Part shown: positions 61,982 to 64,000 of the stretch, one piece after another
How the letters are laid out: the number at the start of each line of letters is the position of its first letter
Numbering within the stretch: the stretch's first letter is position 1
DNA from: Aphanomyces cochlioides
Taxonomy: Eukaryota > Oomycota > Saprolegniomycetes > Saprolegniales > Verrucalvaceae
Direction of reading: 5' to 3'
DNA length: 64,000 nt
NCBI GenBank assembly: GCA_019828595.1
Contig: JAHQRK010000008.1
Location: 2,604,001 to 2,668,000, forward strand
Made by a program: the position numbers and the translations under genes
The notes under the pieces: generated by a model
Told to the model about the DNA's origin: nothing
Databases searched by the model: none
Seen by the model: only the letters and a program-made list of their open reading frames with translations

Positions 61982-64000
61982 GCCTATTTTGCCGCAGACC
62001 GTAGACGTGGATTTTCTCTCGAAAGTCGATCGATTCAGCGTTTTTGCGGCGTACGTATATCAGGTATAATTGGTGACTATGACTTCACGATTTACCGTGT
62101 GCTAGACGGCCGTTTGCGCATCTTCTGGACGAAACACCACTCTGTCACGGATGGTTGGTCGTCGCCAATGCTGCTCAACAACTTCTTCTCGCTGTGCTAT
62201 GATGAAGAGACAATGCCTACAACTCCTTTCAGAAACCATATTGAATGGTTGACAAAGCAGGATACAGAGAGTAGCAAAGTGTTTTGGAGAGAATCTTTGA
62301 AGAACTTGGACAAGACCACACCTCTTGTCTTCCCAAAGCCAGAGGAATCTCCCATGAATGAAGGAAAATATGCAAATGCGACAAGTACCGTGCATCTACC
62401 CGACTTAAAAGAGGTCTGCAAGCGTCTTGGTACAACAGCGAGTACAATCTTCCGAACGGCTTGGTCTTTGGTGTTGCAGCAGTACACTCGAAGCGATTAC
62501 ATCAAGTTTGGATCAGTGGTTTCTGGTCGAGACAGTGATGTGGAAGGGGTTGAACAGTACGTGTCCAATGTCTTGACGATGTTTAATTCTTTTGTAGAAT
62601 TATTAGCGTGATGATCAACACTGTCCCCATATTGGTGAATGTGTCACCGTCGTTGACGATTTCACAAGTGATATCAAGTGTTCATGATTATTCTGTTGAT
62701 CTTGCGCACCATGGTCACTACAGTTTGTCCGACATCAAGAGTTGGTCGCAGGCAACAATGACAGATGACATCTTCGAGACCATTGTGGCTTACGAAAACT
62801 ATCCTTCTGTCGAGGAAAAGGCCACTGAAACGCGCTCATATTCCTTCGACATGATAGCAGCTGCTGAAAGCACGGATGCAAAATTGACGGTGGCAATTGT
62901 CCCCGATGATGACGACCATCACATCTTTTTTTCGTACAGCACGAGCGATGTAAGTCCAAGTGTTATCCGAATGCTCCAAGACCGTTTTGCTGCTGTAATT
63001 ACCAAGATTACGTGCCAAGAGTGGTTGGACAAGGCGGTGATTGATTTGGACGAGCCTTGCGATTACGAGCGATCGATTTTACAAACAAGTTGCTATGGTC
63101 CATCCAATCCTCTGCCTTACGAGTTGTTGCACCACGCGTTTGAAGAGCGAGCGGCCAAGAAGCCCCATTTGTTGGCCGTCGAATACGAAGGAAAGAGTAT
63201 TACATATGGAGAGTTGAACGACCAGGCGACGACGTTGGCTCATGAGTTGGTGTCTTTGGGCGTTGGCGTCGGAAGCCGAGTGGCTGTGGTGATGGAGCGG
63301 TGTTTGGAATTTCCGATTGGTTTGTTGGCAGTGTTGAAAGCCGGAGGGTCGATGATGCCGCTGGACGCCACGTTCCCAGCGAACCGTTTGACGTTTATGT
63401 TGGGCGATGCGAATGCGTCTGTGGTGGTGACGACTGAGCAGTACCGAGCTCAGGTGGAAGCATTGACTTTGGATATTCCGGTGGTGTATGTTAGCTCGAC
63501 TTAGTTGGCAGCATCTCAGAAGACGATGGCTTTGATTTCACCGGCGACACGCAACGATGAAGCGTACGTTGTGTATACGTCTGGATCAACAGGGAAGCCA
63601 AAGGGCGTACCTGTGTTGCATTGTGGTGCCGTCAACTGTATTGAATTTGATCTGGGTGATATGTTTATCGACGAAGGAATGCGAATGATGCAATTTCGAG
63701 CTATTGGCAGTGACGTGTTTGAGTGGGAGGTGTGGAAAGCTCTGAGCCGCGGAGCTGGACTTGTATTTCGTTCTGATAATGTTTTCACCACTTTGATCAC
63801 TGTCGACATCCTATCATGCACTCCTACTGGATTATCCTTGCTGGGCAACCCGAAGCAATACCCGAATTTGAAACTTGTTGCGGTTGGTGGGGAGGCATTG
63901 TCGACGTCATTGAAAGACCTGTGGTCGGAACATGTTGTGCTGACAAATTGTTATGGACCATCTGAATGCGCCATACAAACCCACGAACGTCAGTTACATA
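61982..64000 (+). pseudogene. Truncated NRPS fragment: end of C domain plus A domain, runs off window
   Basis: Homology to module 13-type C begins abruptly at 61982 (AYFAADRRRG), so roughly the first 125 residues of the C domain are missing, along with any start codon. HHSVTDG is present. Introns equivalent to 48090-48131 and 48583-48623 lie at 62064-62105 and 62557-62597. The A domain starts near 63109 and carries the A12-type class e cassette (DVWSAGCIQ). TAG at 63502-63504 replaces GAG of the sister copies. No intact module in the window has this combination of post-E C domain and class e cassette. It is most likely a dead duplication product, though the part beyond 64000 is unseen. Confidence 0.8.

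Overview
The window is eukaryotic. It is dominated by one very large, intron-containing non-ribosomal peptide synthetase (NRPS) gene on the + strand, about 4623-61454. Short GTA...TAG introns of 41-46 nt recur at the same places in homologous domains. A sequence matching 13 of 16 positions of the oomycete initiator/flanking promoter consensus lies about 45 nt before the best ATG. Together with the degenerate Ty1/copia element and mid-range base composition, this suggests an oomycete, possibly of the Saprolegniales/Aphanomyces type. That is an inference; a fungus is not excluded.

Layout. 1-240: nothing recognisable. About 240-3152: a decayed Ty1/copia retrotransposon (GAG-pre-integrase, integrase, reverse transcriptase, RNase H) with stops and frame changes. 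It ends in a polypurine tract and the probable start of a 3' LTR at 3153. About 3650-4018: no gene seen. 4019-4579, minus strand: a broken open frame of unknown function. 4574-4589: candidate core promoter. 4623-61454: the NRPS. 61455-61981: no gene seen. 61982-64000: a truncated, stop-containing NRPS fragment (end of a C domain plus an A domain) that runs off the window.

The NRPS resolves into 16 modules: A-T, then fifteen C-A-T modules, with an epimerisation (E) domain at the end of modules 3, 6, 7, 10, 12 and 16. Removing 26 introns and allowing for two small frameshifts gives 18,565 codons, and every module is then an exact multiple of three. There is no starter C domain, thioesterase, reductase or terminal C domain: the protein ends in an E domain. 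Manual reading of the A-domain pocket residues gives six signature classes. The predicted order is a-b-c(D)-b-d-a(D)-e(D)-d-a-c(D)-c-e(D)-f-a-e'-e'(D), where (D) marks a residue predicted to be epimerised. I do not assign amino acids.

The most unusual point is how the gene appears to evolve. Modules 2-12 are near-identical at nucleotide level, except for a cassette of about 490 bp inside each A domain (from core motif A3 to just before A6) that holds the substrate pocket. Cassettes of different classes sit between identical flanks, and identical cassettes recur in distant modules. Modules 13 (from about 49,510) to 16 form a second, diverged family that is homogenised within itself. This looks like repeated module duplication plus pocket-cassette exchange by recombination or gene conversion. 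Two frameshifts, a missense change in the ATP-binding loop of A11 and a nonsense codon in the downstream fragment raise the question of whether the locus is fully functional, or whether the repeats were mis-assembled.
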